From contig JACKPC010000001.1 in the NCBI GenBank assembly GCA_024233835.1, positions 620,001 to 684,000 of the forward strand: a DNA stretch of 64,000 nt, given 5' to 3'. The notes under the pieces are model-generated. The model saw only the letters and a program-made list of their open reading frames with translations. It was not told the DNA's origin and made no database searches. Source of the stretch: Leptospiraceae bacterium. Its GTDB lineage: Bacteria > Spirochaetota > Leptospiria > Leptospirales > Leptospiraceae. The position numbers and the translations under genes were made by a program. Below are positions 55,101-63,874 of this stretch, piece by piece; the first letter of the stretch is position 1, and each line of letters starts with the position of its first letter.

Positions 55101-55311
55101 TTTCGATATAGTAAGTTACCGTTTTTTCTATTTGCTCCGGATCTAAGGCTCCGGTTTTTGTGTTCACCATTACCTGTGTGGGAGTAATGTCGGGTATGGC
55201 ATCTATAGGTAATTGCTTAACAGCAAATAAACCGAAAATAACAAACACCAAAAAAAAGAAAAGAACGGTAATTCGGTTTTCTAAAAATTTTTCTATGAGT
55301 AGATTGAGCAT
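52144..55311 (-). CDS. czcA: heavy-metal efflux RND pump (CzcA-like)
   Basis: A 1055-residue inner-membrane RND transporter with 12 membrane segments and two large periplasmic loops. The proton-relay segment in TM4 reads GAIDFGLLVDGSVVVVEN, which is the D-D-E pattern of divalent-cation (Zn/Co/Ni/Cd) pumps rather than the Cu/Ag type. Residues 1-30 are typical (ENRITVLFFFLVFVIFGLFA). It lies 9 bases after the outer-membrane factor gene. The acidic/lysine-rich end (KRKEEEEKEVDEEKSS) is unremarkable. The periplasmic adaptor normally encoded with it is missing here. Confidence 0.92.
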   Translation of the reverse strand: MLNLLIEKFLENRITVLFFFLVFVIFGLFAVKQLPIDAIPDITPTQVMVNTKTGALDPEQIEKTVTYYIETEMAGIPKVRDVRSLSRFGLSQVVIVFEEGTDIYWARQLVLERIQNIKDKLPGGLNPELGPISTGLGEIVLFSVDAKKDTELWKKPEKERLIYLRTITDFVVRPFLKSHIPNIADIDVTGGYKKQVHIDIQPEKMIQYGLTFHEVIAKVESLGDNFGGGYIQNEGKQIIVRTNGLINNLEAIRKLPVKLNFYGKAIQLGDIALIREDHMERVGAAILEGKETVVGTVFMLLGANSREVSQNAVKAIHEIPLPSDVQIRVVYDRSFLVDATIKTVINNLSEGAILVIIVLLMVLGNFRAAIIVSLAIPICMVFALTAMKHLNISANLLSLGAIDFGLLVDGSVVVVENIIRKLQIAKRTESQTSSFQIILEACKEVVQPVTFGLVIVMVVYIPILSLEGIEGKMFKPMAVSVFMALIASLIVALFIMPIFSFFLLKRDKMSHKDSFVFHYVQKGFSPLLNFALKFKILVLTIAFLFGSLCLFLYMRMGSDFIPPLDEGDMSIGFVRDPNIGIDESLRQQKLIETTISKIPEVELVFSRTGTAESATDPMGVNMSDTYVMLKKDKDTWRKVNGITIEKYAIYKEIKEKLDKLVPEQEMGYTQPIELRFNEILEGSRADVSLRIFGRDLEKLLEYQEKARDILRKIPGSSSVELDAITALRRGHYLNINLDYNAIARYGLSLPEVNSVVKTSMSGVELGSFYEYDWRFPIVLRLSEEYRNDVKEIEKIPVGFPEGGSIPLNSISKIRYESQISNIARSNARRYAAVAVNLQGRDVESFVLEAKEKVAKELKLPEGYYTYWGGQFKNLEKAKARLALIVPATLIVVFLLILKTFGNVKHALLVYSAIPFALTGGVLSLYFRGMSLSISASIGFIAMIGIGTLDSMVLISFFQHLKEEGKTVRETVIEGTMTRLRPVITTSIVAGLGFLPMAINTSMGAEVQRPLATVVIGGLVTSTSLTLILLPVLYELSEKDKRKEEEEKEVDEEKSS

Positions 55312-55320
55312 AATAATTCC

Positions 55321-56586
55321 TTAAAATGTAATAGGATTGATTTTACCTGTGATTTTCCAGGCCTGTAATTGAATACCGGCCATTTCCAGATGGGAACCCA
55401 GAATGGCTTTATGCAAAAGATCATCTTCTGATTCGGCATTCAAATAATCTGTGAAGCCAATTAGACCTCTTCGAAAAATAGAATCTGCATAATTCATCTG
55501 TCTATGACCGGCTTCCAATAAATTAGGAGATAATAATTTAATTTTTTCTTTAGCAGCAGTATATCGTAAAAAAAGTTTTCCGATCTCTCTTTCTAATTTC
55601 TGTTCTTCAAATTCATATTGAATTTGGTATGAAGAAATTTCTTGTTCTAAGCCCTTAATCTTTGCTTTATTTTGATTTAAAATTGGAATGGGAATATCCA
55701 GACCCAGTCCGTAATACGTTTCTTTATTGTCGAGAGTTTGCTTTCCGAAAAAGCCGGAAACCGTTATATCCGGATACATTTGTTTTGCCGAATATTTGGC
55801 CTGTAGGTCCTTACTTTCTCTTTCTTTATTTAACTTTTTAAGGATTAAGGAATTCTTTTTGGCTTCTGCGAATAATTCCTCCTTATTCAAGTCCGGAACT
55901 TCTGAGAAAAGCCGGGACTGAATAGAGAATTTTTCCGGGACTTCTGTGTATAAACGAATCTGATTCTTTAAGATTTCTCTTTTATACTGAATATCTACTA
56001 TTTGTGATTCTAATATTTTTAATTTATTTTCTGCAATAGTTTTCTGGGCTTTTTGCATGGGGGAAGCAAAGGGTCTACTTCTTAAAAAACCCTGTAGCAT
56101 CCGAAATCGTCTGGCTCGCTCTCTTGCATGTTTTTCTTTTAAGCCGGTAACGAAGGTTTCATAGGCATAAAAAGAGATGGTATAATAAATCTCTAATTCA
56201 AGTTCAGATTTTTCAATCTCACTTAATTCACCTTCTTTTTCAAAGATTTTCTTTTGTAAATCCCGCTTTCCTGGAAAGTAAAAGGGTTGAGAAATTCCAA
56301 ATTGATATTGTTCTCCATTAACCATATTTGAATACGGTATAGAAAAACTACCCCCCTGGGATTCCCTTTTTCCAATACTGAAAGAAAGTTGAGGATTCTG
56401 GAAGGCTGTAGCCTGTTCACTGTAGTTTCTTTTTGCTAAGATTTGTAAATCTTTTGCTGCCAATAACCTGGAGTTTTCAATCGCTTTTTTTGCCAGGTTT
56501 TCGATTTTTATACTTTCTATTTCTTCAGCACGAAGCTCAAGAGAAAAGAAGCATATAAGAGTTAATGTAATAATATGCCAAATCAT
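55321..56586 (-). CDS. TolC-family outer-membrane efflux protein (CzcC-like)
   Basis: A 421-residue protein with a signal peptide (IITLTLICFFSLELRAEE) and the long coiled-coil helices of TolC-family channels in two repeats (AIENSRLLAAKDLQILAKRN; the second near residue 240). GLGLDIPIPILNQNKAKI is characteristic of the CzcC/CusC group. It would provide the outer-membrane exit for the RND pump next to it. Start is ATG 56586; the Cys/His-rich gene ends 43 bases upstream. Confidence 0.87.
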   Translation of the reverse strand: MIWHIITLTLICFFSLELRAEEIESIKIENLAKKAIENSRLLAAKDLQILAKRNYSEQATAFQNPQLSFSIGKRESQGGSFSIPYSNMVNGEQYQFGISQPFYFPGKRDLQKKIFEKEGELSEIEKSELELEIYYTISFYAYETFVTGLKEKHARERARRFRMLQGFLRSRPFASPMQKAQKTIAENKLKILESQIVDIQYKREILKNQIRLYTEVPEKFSIQSRLFSEVPDLNKEELFAEAKKNSLILKKLNKERESKDLQAKYSAKQMYPDITVSGFFGKQTLDNKETYYGLGLDIPIPILNQNKAKIKGLEQEISSYQIQYEFEEQKLEREIGKLFLRYTAAKEKIKLLSPNLLEAGHRQMNYADSIFRRGLIGFTDYLNAESEDDLLHKAILGSHLEMAGIQLQAWKITGKINPITF

Positions 56587-56629
56587 AAATATATCCTAAT
56601 ATAATAAAATTCATTTTCGCTTAAATGGT

Positions 56630-56980
56630 TCAGGATATATCTTGCCTTGGAGGGCGTATTAGCTTTTCCTTGTATAGAAAGAAGTAAGTATCTTTTAGGT
56701 CGTAGATTCGATAGGAGAGAAGTTCTCGTGTATAAATCTTATTTAGATATAAAGACACATTGGAGAAATAAATAAAATTACAGGGACAGTTAATGCAAAT
56801 ATGCTCGCATTCTTCTGAATCCCTGTCATGTTCAGAATCCGGAAGAAGGTTATGAATGGAAAAGGCACAGTGATCTTCCACGTCACCGACTTCTCCGCAA
56901 AAAATACTACTATCTGCATAGTGCTGATAGGTAAAAAGGATTAAGAGAAGAAAAATAATAAATTTTGTGAAGGCTTTCAT
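56630..56980 (-). CDS. small exported Cys/His-rich protein of the metal-efflux operon
   Basis: 116 residues with a signal peptide (KFIIFLLLILFTYQHYA). The mature part has clustered potential metal ligands: CGEVGDVEDHC, then SEHDRDSEECEHICINCPCN. AAGGA sits eight bases upstream of the ATG. No family is recognised; small His/Cys-rich periplasmic proteins are common beside CzcCBA-type pumps, where they sense or buffer metal. Its place as the first gene of the cluster fits that, but the metal is not known. Confidence 0.6.
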   Translation of the reverse strand: MKAFTKFIIFLLLILFTYQHYADSSIFCGEVGDVEDHCAFSIHNLLPDSEHDRDSEECEHICINCPCNFIYFSNVSLYLNKIYTRELLSYRIYDLKDTYFFLYKEKLIRPPRQDIS

Positions 56981-57005
56981 GATTTCCTTCTCAAAACGAA
57001 ACCCG

Positions 57006-58064
57006 CTATTTGGGAGCGGGAGGCTTCTGAGTTTTCTTCATATTCTCTACACTGATGCCCAGCACCCAGAGTGTAACCAGAAATACACCCAGAGCCTGGT
57101 AGAGGTTTAACTTTTCAGCAATTAAAAAATAGGCCATAAAAGCAGTCATCGCAGGCCCGCTCGAACCAATTACCGAGGTTAGAGAAGGACCGATAAGGGG
57201 AACCCCGAAGTTGTTTAGAAGATAGCCTACAAGGGTAGTGAGTCCCAAAATTAATACACCGATTGCAAGAGGAATCCAGTTTTGAGATTCTACATGAAAA
57301 TGAAACAGGGGAAGCATCAGGCTTCCGGCGACTAAAATTGTTGAGAAACTTACAATGGTAAATGGTACCGGGTGCATTCTGGCCTGCTTAATTAAAACCA
57401 TGTAACCGGCAAAGCAAATTCCGGATAATACTCCCGTGGTGGCTCCGAGCGGATAATTATAAATTCCACCGGTTCTACCTTCAAAGGCTGTAATCGGAAT
57501 AGTAAGAAAGCCTCCAATATAAATCGTGAGCATGGCAAAAACAAGGGACAGGGGTGGCTTTTCTCCAAAAAAGATCCAGACCAGAAGTATAGTAATAGTT
57601 GGATAAACAAAAAATATAGTGGTAGCGACCCCGGTCGGAATACTTCCGAGGGCCAGATAAATAAAAAATTGGGAAGCAAATAGACACATGGCACTTCCGA
57701 AGGCAGCTATTAAGCGACCCCGGTTAGTATAGTGGATGAGGCTTTTTATATCAACCCAGGTATTTTTATGAATTTTGGGAGCTACAATAAATGCCATAAC
57801 CGGCAAAGTAACAACCATACGTAAAATCATCAGGAGAAGGGAATTTCCCATACTGGGCTTGAGTATCCCACCCATTGTGAAAATACCGAATACATGTTTT
57901 TCACTAAGAATCACTTTCGTTACAACATTTTGAAAGGAAAGCATTAAAGATGCGATTAGAACCAGGGTTATTCCCAGCTTAAAATTACTAGATGTATCCT
58001 TGTCTTCTGTGTCTTTGGATTTGAGTTCTCGAATTGTACGGGTTTTGGTTTCTGTCTGCCCCAT
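57006..58064 (-). CDS. DMT-superfamily transporter (EamA family)
   Basis: A 352-residue protein with ten hydrophobic segments arranged as two EamA repeats, and a soluble N-terminal 30 residues (ETKTRTIRELKSKDTEDKD). GVATTIFFVYPTITILLVWI is typical of the first repeat; GPSLTSVIGSSGPAMTAFMA is in the second. It likely exports a small metabolite. It is 25 bases upstream of the Cys/His-rich gene on the same strand, so could be co-transcribed. Confidence 0.85.
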   Translation of the reverse strand: MGQTETKTRTIRELKSKDTEDKDTSSNFKLGITLVLIASLMLSFQNVVTKVILSEKHVFGIFTMGGILKPSMGNSLLLMILRMVVTLPVMAFIVAPKIHKNTWVDIKSLIHYTNRGRLIAAFGSAMCLFASQFFIYLALGSIPTGVATTIFFVYPTITILLVWIFFGEKPPLSLVFAMLTIYIGGFLTIPITAFEGRTGGIYNYPLGATTGVLSGICFAGYMVLIKQARMHPVPFTIVSFSTILVAGSLMLPLFHFHVESQNWIPLAIGVLILGLTTLVGYLLNNFGVPLIGPSLTSVIGSSGPAMTAFMAYFLIAEKLNLYQALGVFLVTLWVLGISVENMKKTQKPPAPK

Positions 58065-58220
58065 TCAAATACTACTCCTGTTTTTTTTCGGTCAGCCCTA
58101 TCTATGTTTAATGTCGGAATTTGTGCTCAGGAATGCAATAATTAAAATCTAGAAATAGTTTTTTCTGGATTTTTAAGCCCATCCTGCGAGTAGTGATGAT
58201 ATACGATAAGGAAGATTTTC

Positions 58221-58844
58221 ATGTCTGAGAAAGCAAAAAAACTTTTAGAACTACAAAAAAAGGTAGAGGCCTGTAAATCCTGCAAATTAGCGGGAACCCG
58301 AAGCCGGGTAGTTTTTGGAGAGGGGAATCCGGAAGCTGAGCTTCTGTTTATTGGAGAAGGACCCGGTAAACAGGAAGATTTGAGCGGACGACCTTTTGTT
58401 GGAAGAGCAGGTGAATTACTCACTCGCTTAATAGAAAAAGGTATGAGAGTTCCCCGTTCCAGTGTATTCATCGCGAATATTGTAAAATGCCGTCCAACAG
58501 TGGATTTGAAACTTCAAAAAGACAGAGCACCGGATAAAGAAGAAACACAGGCCTGTAGCCCCTTTCTTTTACAACAAATTGATATTATACAACCTAAAGT
58601 AATTGTTACTCTCGGAAACCCTTCTACTCAGTTCTTGCTCCAGACTACAGAAGGCATTACCAAACTTCGTGGAAAATGGAAAGAATTTAAAGGAATACCG
58701 GTTTTGCCCACCTACCACCCGAGCTTTGTTCTACGAAACGGAGGAGAAGATAGCCAGGTTAAAAAAGACATCTGGTCAGATTTTCAACTTATTATGAAAC
58801 AACTTGGCTGGCCTATTCGAACCACAATAAACTGGAAGGATTAA
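58221..58844 (+). CDS. udg: uracil-DNA glycosylase, type 4 (Fe-S)
   Basis: A 207-residue family 4 enzyme that removes uracil from DNA. Four cysteines for the Fe-S cluster are visible: Cys18 and Cys21 in ACKSCKLAGTR, Cys90 in NIVKCRPT, Cys112 in TQACSPFL. Motif A is LFIGEGPGKQEDLSGRPFVG and motif B is PTYHPSFVLRN. ATG 58221 is followed by the standard N terminus. Stands alone, divergent from the transporter. Confidence 0.93.
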   Translation: MSEKAKKLLELQKKVEACKSCKLAGTRSRVVFGEGNPEAELLFIGEGPGKQEDLSGRPFVGRAGELLTRLIEKGMRVPRSSVFIANIVKCRPTVDLKLQKDRAPDKEETQACSPFLLQQIDIIQPKVIVTLGNPSTQFLLQTTEGITKLRGKWKEFKGIPVLPTYHPSFVLRNGGEDSQVKKDIWSDFQLIMKQLGWPIRTTINWKD

Positions 58845-58868
58845 ATATACTGCTTTTGGGAATCTATA

Positions 58869-58970
58869 ATGAATGCAAAAAAATTACTGCGGGTTCTGAT
58901 TATTGTTAAAGTTGTAATATTAGCAATCAGTGTTTTGATTGTAGCTGTAATGCTCTGGAAGAACTACTAA
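58869..58970 (+). CDS. 33-residue membrane peptide
   Basis: A short frame, MNAKKLLRVLIIVKVVILAI... ending in WKNY, encodes two basic residues followed by one hydrophobic helix. It starts 25 bases after the glycosylase gene with only a weak GGGA upstream. Could be a small membrane protein; family not recognised. Confidence 0.35.
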   Translation: MNAKKLLRVLIIVKVVILAISVLIVAVMLWKNY

Positions 58971-59025
58971 GTTATAGTTGTCCTCATTTTTCTGAGAAGT
59001 AAGCAAATCACCAGGCCAGGTTTTT

Positions 59026-59295
59026 TTATAATTTAAATGAGGCTCTATCGTTTATTTGAAATTCTGTCTGCTGGTCTGACAAATTGTAGAGTTTCTGTAA
59101 TAATATGATCTTAAACATCTTTACCGGATCATAAGGAGGACGACCACCTTTTTCTGTTCCGGAACGATACATGCTTTCTAATTCTTCTCGATAAATTTCA
59201 AAATCTATTAATTCTGAAAGTTTTTTTAATGGATCACCTATCTTTTCCAGCTTTTTTTTCCGTGATTGGGATTCAAATATGTTCATATTGCTCAT
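59026..59295 (-). pseudogene. truncated IS5-family transposase
   Basis: An 89-residue frame has the N-terminal domain of IS5/IS1182-like transposases (YRSGTEKGGRPPYDPVKMFK, LQKLYNLSDQQTEFQINDR) and ends abruptly after RASFKL where the full family continues for about 250 residues with the DDE domain. A tandem TTTTTAGAGG at 59336-59353 just upstream may belong to an IS end. It is a remnant. Confidence 0.8.
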
Positions 59296-59985
59296 AAAAC
59301 AAATATTTACTGACTACCTTTTTTGTGTACCTTTTTTTTAGAGGTTTTTAGAGGTTCCCTAATGTTATATATTTACTTGAAGGTAAGTGTTTCATAAACC
59401 CACTCCCGGCAGTGCTGAGCCCGGAGATAGAATTTAAGTTGTAGCTGCTAAAGATTCTTCTTTTTGTTTCTTTGCTACAGGTGGAGTCAAATCTTTTGGT
59501 AGGATTTTCCACTATACCGTAACTTTCCTGTATGGCCATTGACAGACAGCATATCAAGCTCATCTATACCACTCACCAATTGGTGAATTTTTCCAGCATG
59601 GACAAAGAGGCACTGAAGAAAAACTTCATAAATGGGAAATACATTGCCTATGTGGGGGTAATTTTTTGAATAATTCTAAAATAGATACTACAATTTTTTT
59701 TCAGGAAAGGTTTAGGAATTAAGCAAAAATGCTTGATTTTAGATCAACAGAAATATTTTTTTTAAACATCAATTTGTTTTCTTCTTGTTTTTGGAATTTG
59801 AATAAGTAAAAAATATTTAAAGATTTTTTATTATAGGATAAATGTAGAATTATGAAAACAGGAATTATATTTATTCTTTTGTTTTTAACAGGAAACGGTA
59901 TAGAATTTCTAAAAGAAATTCAGTTGCAAGTTAGATAATTGTTTCTATTCAAAAAATAATACCGTATAAGGTGAGGGGATAACTA
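59296..59985. other. non-coding remnant region before the R-M island
   Basis: No convincing gene. A 45-residue frame at 59532-59669 (MAIDRQHIKLIYTTHQLVNF...) and a 28-residue signal-like frame at 59852-59938 (MKTGIIFILLFLTG...) may be relics. Bases 59700-59985 are very AT-rich and probably carry the promoter of the methyltransferase gene, whose RBS GAGGGG lies at 59972-59977. Confidence 0.4.
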
Positions 59986-62640
59986 ATGAATATTGCACAA
60001 ATAGAGGCGAATATCCACAACTTGATAAGCTCTTTTTCTGAAGAAACCTTTATTTTTGAGTTATTATTAGCCTATGGTAAACCCAAGGCTTCGATTACCC
60101 GTTTACAAAAGGGCAATTTGAACATGGCAAAAACAGAAGGAGAAATCTGCTGGAAGAAAGTCATTTTTTTCAAAGTAGAGAAGAAGTCCAAATTACACAA
60201 AACTCTTGCAGAGCTGGAAGAGAACATCACCCATAAAGAGCGTTTTGTGATAGTTACAGATTACAAAACCATTGTAGCTGTTGATACCAAAACGAAAGAT
60301 AAACTCGATTGTGCAATCAAAGATTTAGCAAAACATTATGATTTCTTTCTTCCTTTAGCGGGAATGGAAAAAGCGCAGCATGTAAATGAGAATCCTGCGG
60401 ATGTAAAAGCGGCTGAGAAGATGGCAAAGCTATTTGACATCATCAAAAAGGACAATCCCGATAACTCACCTGAGTTCATTCACGGACTCAACCTGTTTCT
60501 CTCCCGTCTATTATTCTGTTATTTTGCTGAAGATACTCATATTTTCGAGGACAACCAGTTCACAAACTTTATAGATTCCCATACACAGGTAGACGGCAGC
60601 GATGTAAACACCTATCTGGATAAATTCTTTGATGTCTTAAACACTCCAAAAAATAAAAGAAAGAAAACCTTCGGAGAACTGCCGGAATACTTAAATTCAT
60701 TTCCCTATGTTAATGGTGGACTCTTTCGAGATTCAGTGCCCGCTCCTAAATTTTCTAAAACATCCAGAGCTGCACTAATCAACAGTGGTGAACAGGATTG
60801 GAGTGCTATCAATCCTGATATTTTCGGTTCTATGTTTCAGGCGGTTATCGGTGCTGAACAACGTGGAAATTTGGGGCAGCATTATACATCGGTTCCTAAT
60901 ATAATGAAGGTGATAGAGCCTTTGTTTTTGAGTGAGTTGTATGAAGAGTTGGAAAAAGCGGGTAAAAGTAAAAAGAAGTTAGACGCTTTACTTCATCGTA
61001 TTCACAATATAAAAATTTTTGATCCGGCCTGCGGAAGCGGGAATTTTTTAATCATTGCATATAAGGAATTACGTATCCTTGAAATGAAAATCTTTAAAGC
61101 AGGAGACATGATGGCATTGTCGGGCATACAATTATCTCAGTTTTATGGAATTGAGATAGACGACTTTGCCGGAGAAATCGCCAAACTCTCCCTGTGGCTC
61201 GCCGAACACCAGATGAACGTAGAATTCCGAAAAGAATTTGGTAGAACCAATCCGACATTACCTTTGAGCGAAGCGGGAAATATTGTGCAGGGCAACGCCT
61301 GTCGTTTGGATTGGGAAGAAGTGTGTCCGAAAACCAATAAGTTCGGTGAACCTGCTGAAGTGTATATTTTGGGTAATCCTCCGTATTTGGGTTCAAGAAT
61401 GCAACAAGCAGCACAAAAAGCAGATATGGATTATGTTTTTTCCTTTTTAAAAACTTATCGAGATTTAGATTATATTTCTATCTGGTTTTATAAAGGTGCT
61501 CAATATATAAAGGGAATCAATTCAAAATGTTCCTTTGTATCAACTAATTCAATCTGTCAGGGTTTACAGGTTGGATTGCTCTGGCCACATATATTTAAAC
61601 TTGGCATTGAAATCAATTTTGCACATACTTCATTCAAATGGACAAACAATGCAAAGAGTAAAGCTGGAGTTACAGTTGTAATTATTGGATTAAGAAACAA
61701 AAATAACAAAGATAGCTATTTGTATTCTTCTCAAACAAAAAGAGTTGTGAATAATATTAATGGATATTTAGTAGCAGGAACAAATTGTATAATTGAAATG
61801 AGATCAACGCCTATTTCAAATTTTTCTATAATGCAAAAAGGAAGTCAGCCTACTGATGGCGGAAATTTAATTTTATCGGAGCAAGAAAAGGAAAGAATAG
61901 TCAATAAAGAACCTGATTCTTTAAATTTTATTAAAAAGTATATTGGTTCACAAGAGTATATTCGTGGACAGATTCGCTATTGTATATGGATCGAAGATGA
62001 CCAGCTTGAGGATGCGATGAAAATTGAGTCAATAAAAAATAGAGTTCAACAAGTTAAATACATGAGAGTTAAAAGTACAAAGCTTGCAACTCAAAAATTA
62101 TCAGAAAAGCCTTATGCATTTGGTGAATGTAGATATAAAAAAACATCTGCGATAATTATCCCGAGTGTTTCATCCGAGCGGAGAGATTACATACCCATTG
62201 GCTATCTACATGATGATACAGTTATTTCAAACCTCGCTTTTGTAATCTATAATGCAGAACCATTTTTAATAGGTGTTTTATCATCTAATATACATATGAT
62301 ATGGGTTAGAACTATATCTGGATATTTAGGAACAAGTTTAAGATACTCTAATACTCTTTCATACAACACTTTCCCCTTCCCACCCATCTCCGAACAACGG
62401 AAAAATGAAATCACGCAGGCTGTGTTTCGTATCTTGGAAGAACGCGAGAAGCATTCGGATAAGACTCTGGCTCAGCTTTACGACCCTGATAAGATGCCCG
62501 ATGGTTTACGCGAGGCTCACCGGCAGAATGATTTGATTATTGAGAAGTGTTACCGCAGTAAGCCTTTCACAAGCGACGAAGAGCGGTTGGAGTATTTGTT
62601 TAAGCTTTATGAGAAAATGATAGCCGAGGAAAAGTCTTGA
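59986..62640 (+). CDS. MmeI-like (type IIL) DNA methyltransferase/restriction protein
   Basis: An 884-residue protein. Residues about 1-165 form an N-terminal region, followed by the MmeI helical spacer (GLNLFLSRLLFCYFAEDTHI), SAM motif I IFDPACGSGNFL (Asp346), motif IV GNPPYLGS (Asn464, N6-adenine type), a variable target-recognition region about 560-790, and the MmeI C-terminal helical motif (LAQLYDPDKMPDGLREAH). I cannot point to a convincing PD-(D/E)XK nuclease motif, so cutting activity is uncertain; it may be methylase only, like YeeA-group proteins. It heads an island behind a transposase remnant. Confidence 0.85.
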   Translation: MNIAQIEANIHNLISSFSEETFIFELLLAYGKPKASITRLQKGNLNMAKTEGEICWKKVIFFKVEKKSKLHKTLAELEENITHKERFVIVTDYKTIVAVDTKTKDKLDCAIKDLAKHYDFFLPLAGMEKAQHVNENPADVKAAEKMAKLFDIIKKDNPDNSPEFIHGLNLFLSRLLFCYFAEDTHIFEDNQFTNFIDSHTQVDGSDVNTYLDKFFDVLNTPKNKRKKTFGELPEYLNSFPYVNGGLFRDSVPAPKFSKTSRAALINSGEQDWSAINPDIFGSMFQAVIGAEQRGNLGQHYTSVPNIMKVIEPLFLSELYEELEKAGKSKKKLDALLHRIHNIKIFDPACGSGNFLIIAYKELRILEMKIFKAGDMMALSGIQLSQFYGIEIDDFAGEIAKLSLWLAEHQMNVEFRKEFGRTNPTLPLSEAGNIVQGNACRLDWEEVCPKTNKFGEPAEVYILGNPPYLGSRMQQAAQKADMDYVFSFLKTYRDLDYISIWFYKGAQYIKGINSKCSFVSTNSICQGLQVGLLWPHIFKLGIEINFAHTSFKWTNNAKSKAGVTVVIIGLRNKNNKDSYLYSSQTKRVVNNINGYLVAGTNCIIEMRSTPISNFSIMQKGSQPTDGGNLILSEQEKERIVNKEPDSLNFIKKYIGSQEYIRGQIRYCIWIEDDQLEDAMKIESIKNRVQQVKYMRVKSTKLATQKLSEKPYAFGECRYKKTSAIIIPSVSSERRDYIPIGYLHDDTVISNLAFVIYNAEPFLIGVLSSNIHMIWVRTISGYLGTSLRYSNTLSYNTFPFPPISEQRKNEITQAVFRILEEREKHSDKTLAQLYDPDKMPDGLREAHRQNDLIIEKCYRSKPFTSDEERLEYLFKLYEKMIAEEKS

Positions 62641-62738
62641 ACAGGATGCTCATGATGTTTAGGATAATCAGGATTAGTAGTATGAAGCTTTTATCGTACT
62701 ACATCCTGCTCATCCCATCAATCCTGACCATCCTGTTC
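62639..62738. repeat. nested inverted repeats
   Basis: GAACAGGATG (62639-62648) pairs with CATCCTGTTC (62729-62738), and TCAGGATT (62668-62675) with AATCCTGA (62720-62727). Similar CCTGNNNATCCTG-rich segments are known next to GxxExxY genes in many genomes; the match here is from memory. Confidence 0.65.
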
Positions 62739-62755
62739 ACACAATGGGAGGGGAA

Positions 62756-63130
62756 ATGAAATATTCTGATTTAACCGGTCATATCATTGGGGCTGCGATG
62801 GAAGTACATTCGTATTTAGGTTGTGGTTTTCAGGAGGTGATTTATCAAAGGGCATTATCTTATGAAATGCAGCTTCGTGAAATACCTCATCAAAGAGAAG
62901 TGGAAATGGATATTTTCTATAAAGAAAAAAACGTGGGAACAAGAAGAGTCGATTTTTTAGTTTATGATAAAATTAGTGTGGAGATAAAAGCAGTAAGCCA
63001 AATGGAACCAGCCCATATGACGCAGGCGATTAATTATTTAGAAGCATATAATTTAGAAATTGGGCTTCTCATAAATTTTGGAGAAACAAAACTAAAATTT
63101 CATAGGGTAGAAAATAGGAAACTGTCATGA
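62756..63130 (+). CDS. GxxExxY-family protein
   Basis: 124 residues from ATG 62756, chosen over ATG 62744 since GGGAGGGG at 62746-62753 is spaced for it. The family motif reads GCGFQEVIYQRAL, and a PD-(D/E)XK-like core follows (RRVDFLVYDKISVEIKAV, D then ExK). GxxExxY proteins are common orphan genes linked to mobile regions; function unknown. Its stop overlaps the next gene (ATGA). Confidence 0.88.
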   Translation: MKYSDLTGHIIGAAMEVHSYLGCGFQEVIYQRALSYEMQLREIPHQREVEMDIFYKEKNVGTRRVDFLVYDKISVEIKAVSQMEPAHMTQAINYLEAYNLEIGLLINFGETKLKFHRVENRKLS

Positions 63131-63873
63131 ATACAGCCATTCAAATTACATTGCCGGAAGGCTTTCCGGTGCAGAGAGAAAAATTAGATGAGATTCATGC
63201 TTTGAACCAAAACTTTTCTTTTGAGGTTCTCGAACATAATCTCAAGATCGAAGAAAAGGTGAAAGGCTCTTTTGATAGAGATTTTTTCAAAGTAATCTTT
63301 CCATTTCCTATTCAAGAGAATTTCTTTGATAGTATGGGTGAGGCAAACAGGAGTCACAGGTTAGAGTTTGATACAGAGGGGATAATCATTCATATGGGAA
63401 CATTTGGTTTAGTGGGGGCTTTTAGTATAGTCATCATAGCGGCAATCTACGTCTGGAATAAAAAACATAAAATGGGAAGGATTTTTGATTCTTCGACCAA
63501 TCACGATATTTATTCTCAAGGCATAAGTAAAAGAAGACTCGCTGATATATCTTTTATTAAGTATGAAAAATTTAACTCAAAAATTATTGATTTAGGGTAT
63601 CGGCTCGGCTCTCCCACGTTTTGTATTGAAATCGTCTCTAATAAAAATAGCCTCAAAGAAAATCTGGAGAAAATGAAAAATGACTGGATTCCCTCCGGTA
63701 CAGAACTCGGGCTTGTCGTTTGCCCTTTTCGGAAAAAATATTATGTATTCACCGGTGAAGGCGATTATAAAACAGAAAACTTTTCAGTGCCATTTAAAAA
63801 CCCCATATTACCCGGTTTAATTCTGGAATTTGATAAACTACTCAAAGAAGCAATGGAAGAGACAGGAGAATAA
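63127..63873 (+). CDS. Uma2-like putative endonuclease with an atypical N-terminal half
   Basis: 248 residues. The C-terminal half (from about 125) fits the Uma2/DUF820 PD-(D/E)XK family: RRLADISFIKYEKF, then SPTFCIEIVSNKNSLKENLE and TELGLVVCPFRKKYYVF. The N-terminal half contains a hydrophobic helix (LVGAFSIVIIAAIYVW) not usual for the family. It overlaps the GxxExxY gene by four bases, so the two are co-translated. Confidence 0.68.
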   Translation: MNTAIQITLPEGFPVQREKLDEIHALNQNFSFEVLEHNLKIEEKVKGSFDRDFFKVIFPFPIQENFFDSMGEANRSHRLEFDTEGIIIHMGTFGLVGAFSIVIIAAIYVWNKKHKMGRIFDSSTNHDIYSQGISKRRLADISFIKYEKFNSKIIDLGYRLGSPTFCIEIVSNKNSLKENLEKMKNDWIPSGTELGLVVCPFRKKYYVFTGEGDYKTENFSVPFKNPILPGLILEFDKLLKEAMEETGE

Positions 63874-63874
63874 A

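Noticed and set aside
59348..59563. Minus-strand frame of 71 residues upstream of the transposase remnant
   Set aside because: No recognisable motif, no ribosome site, and it lies in remnant sequence.
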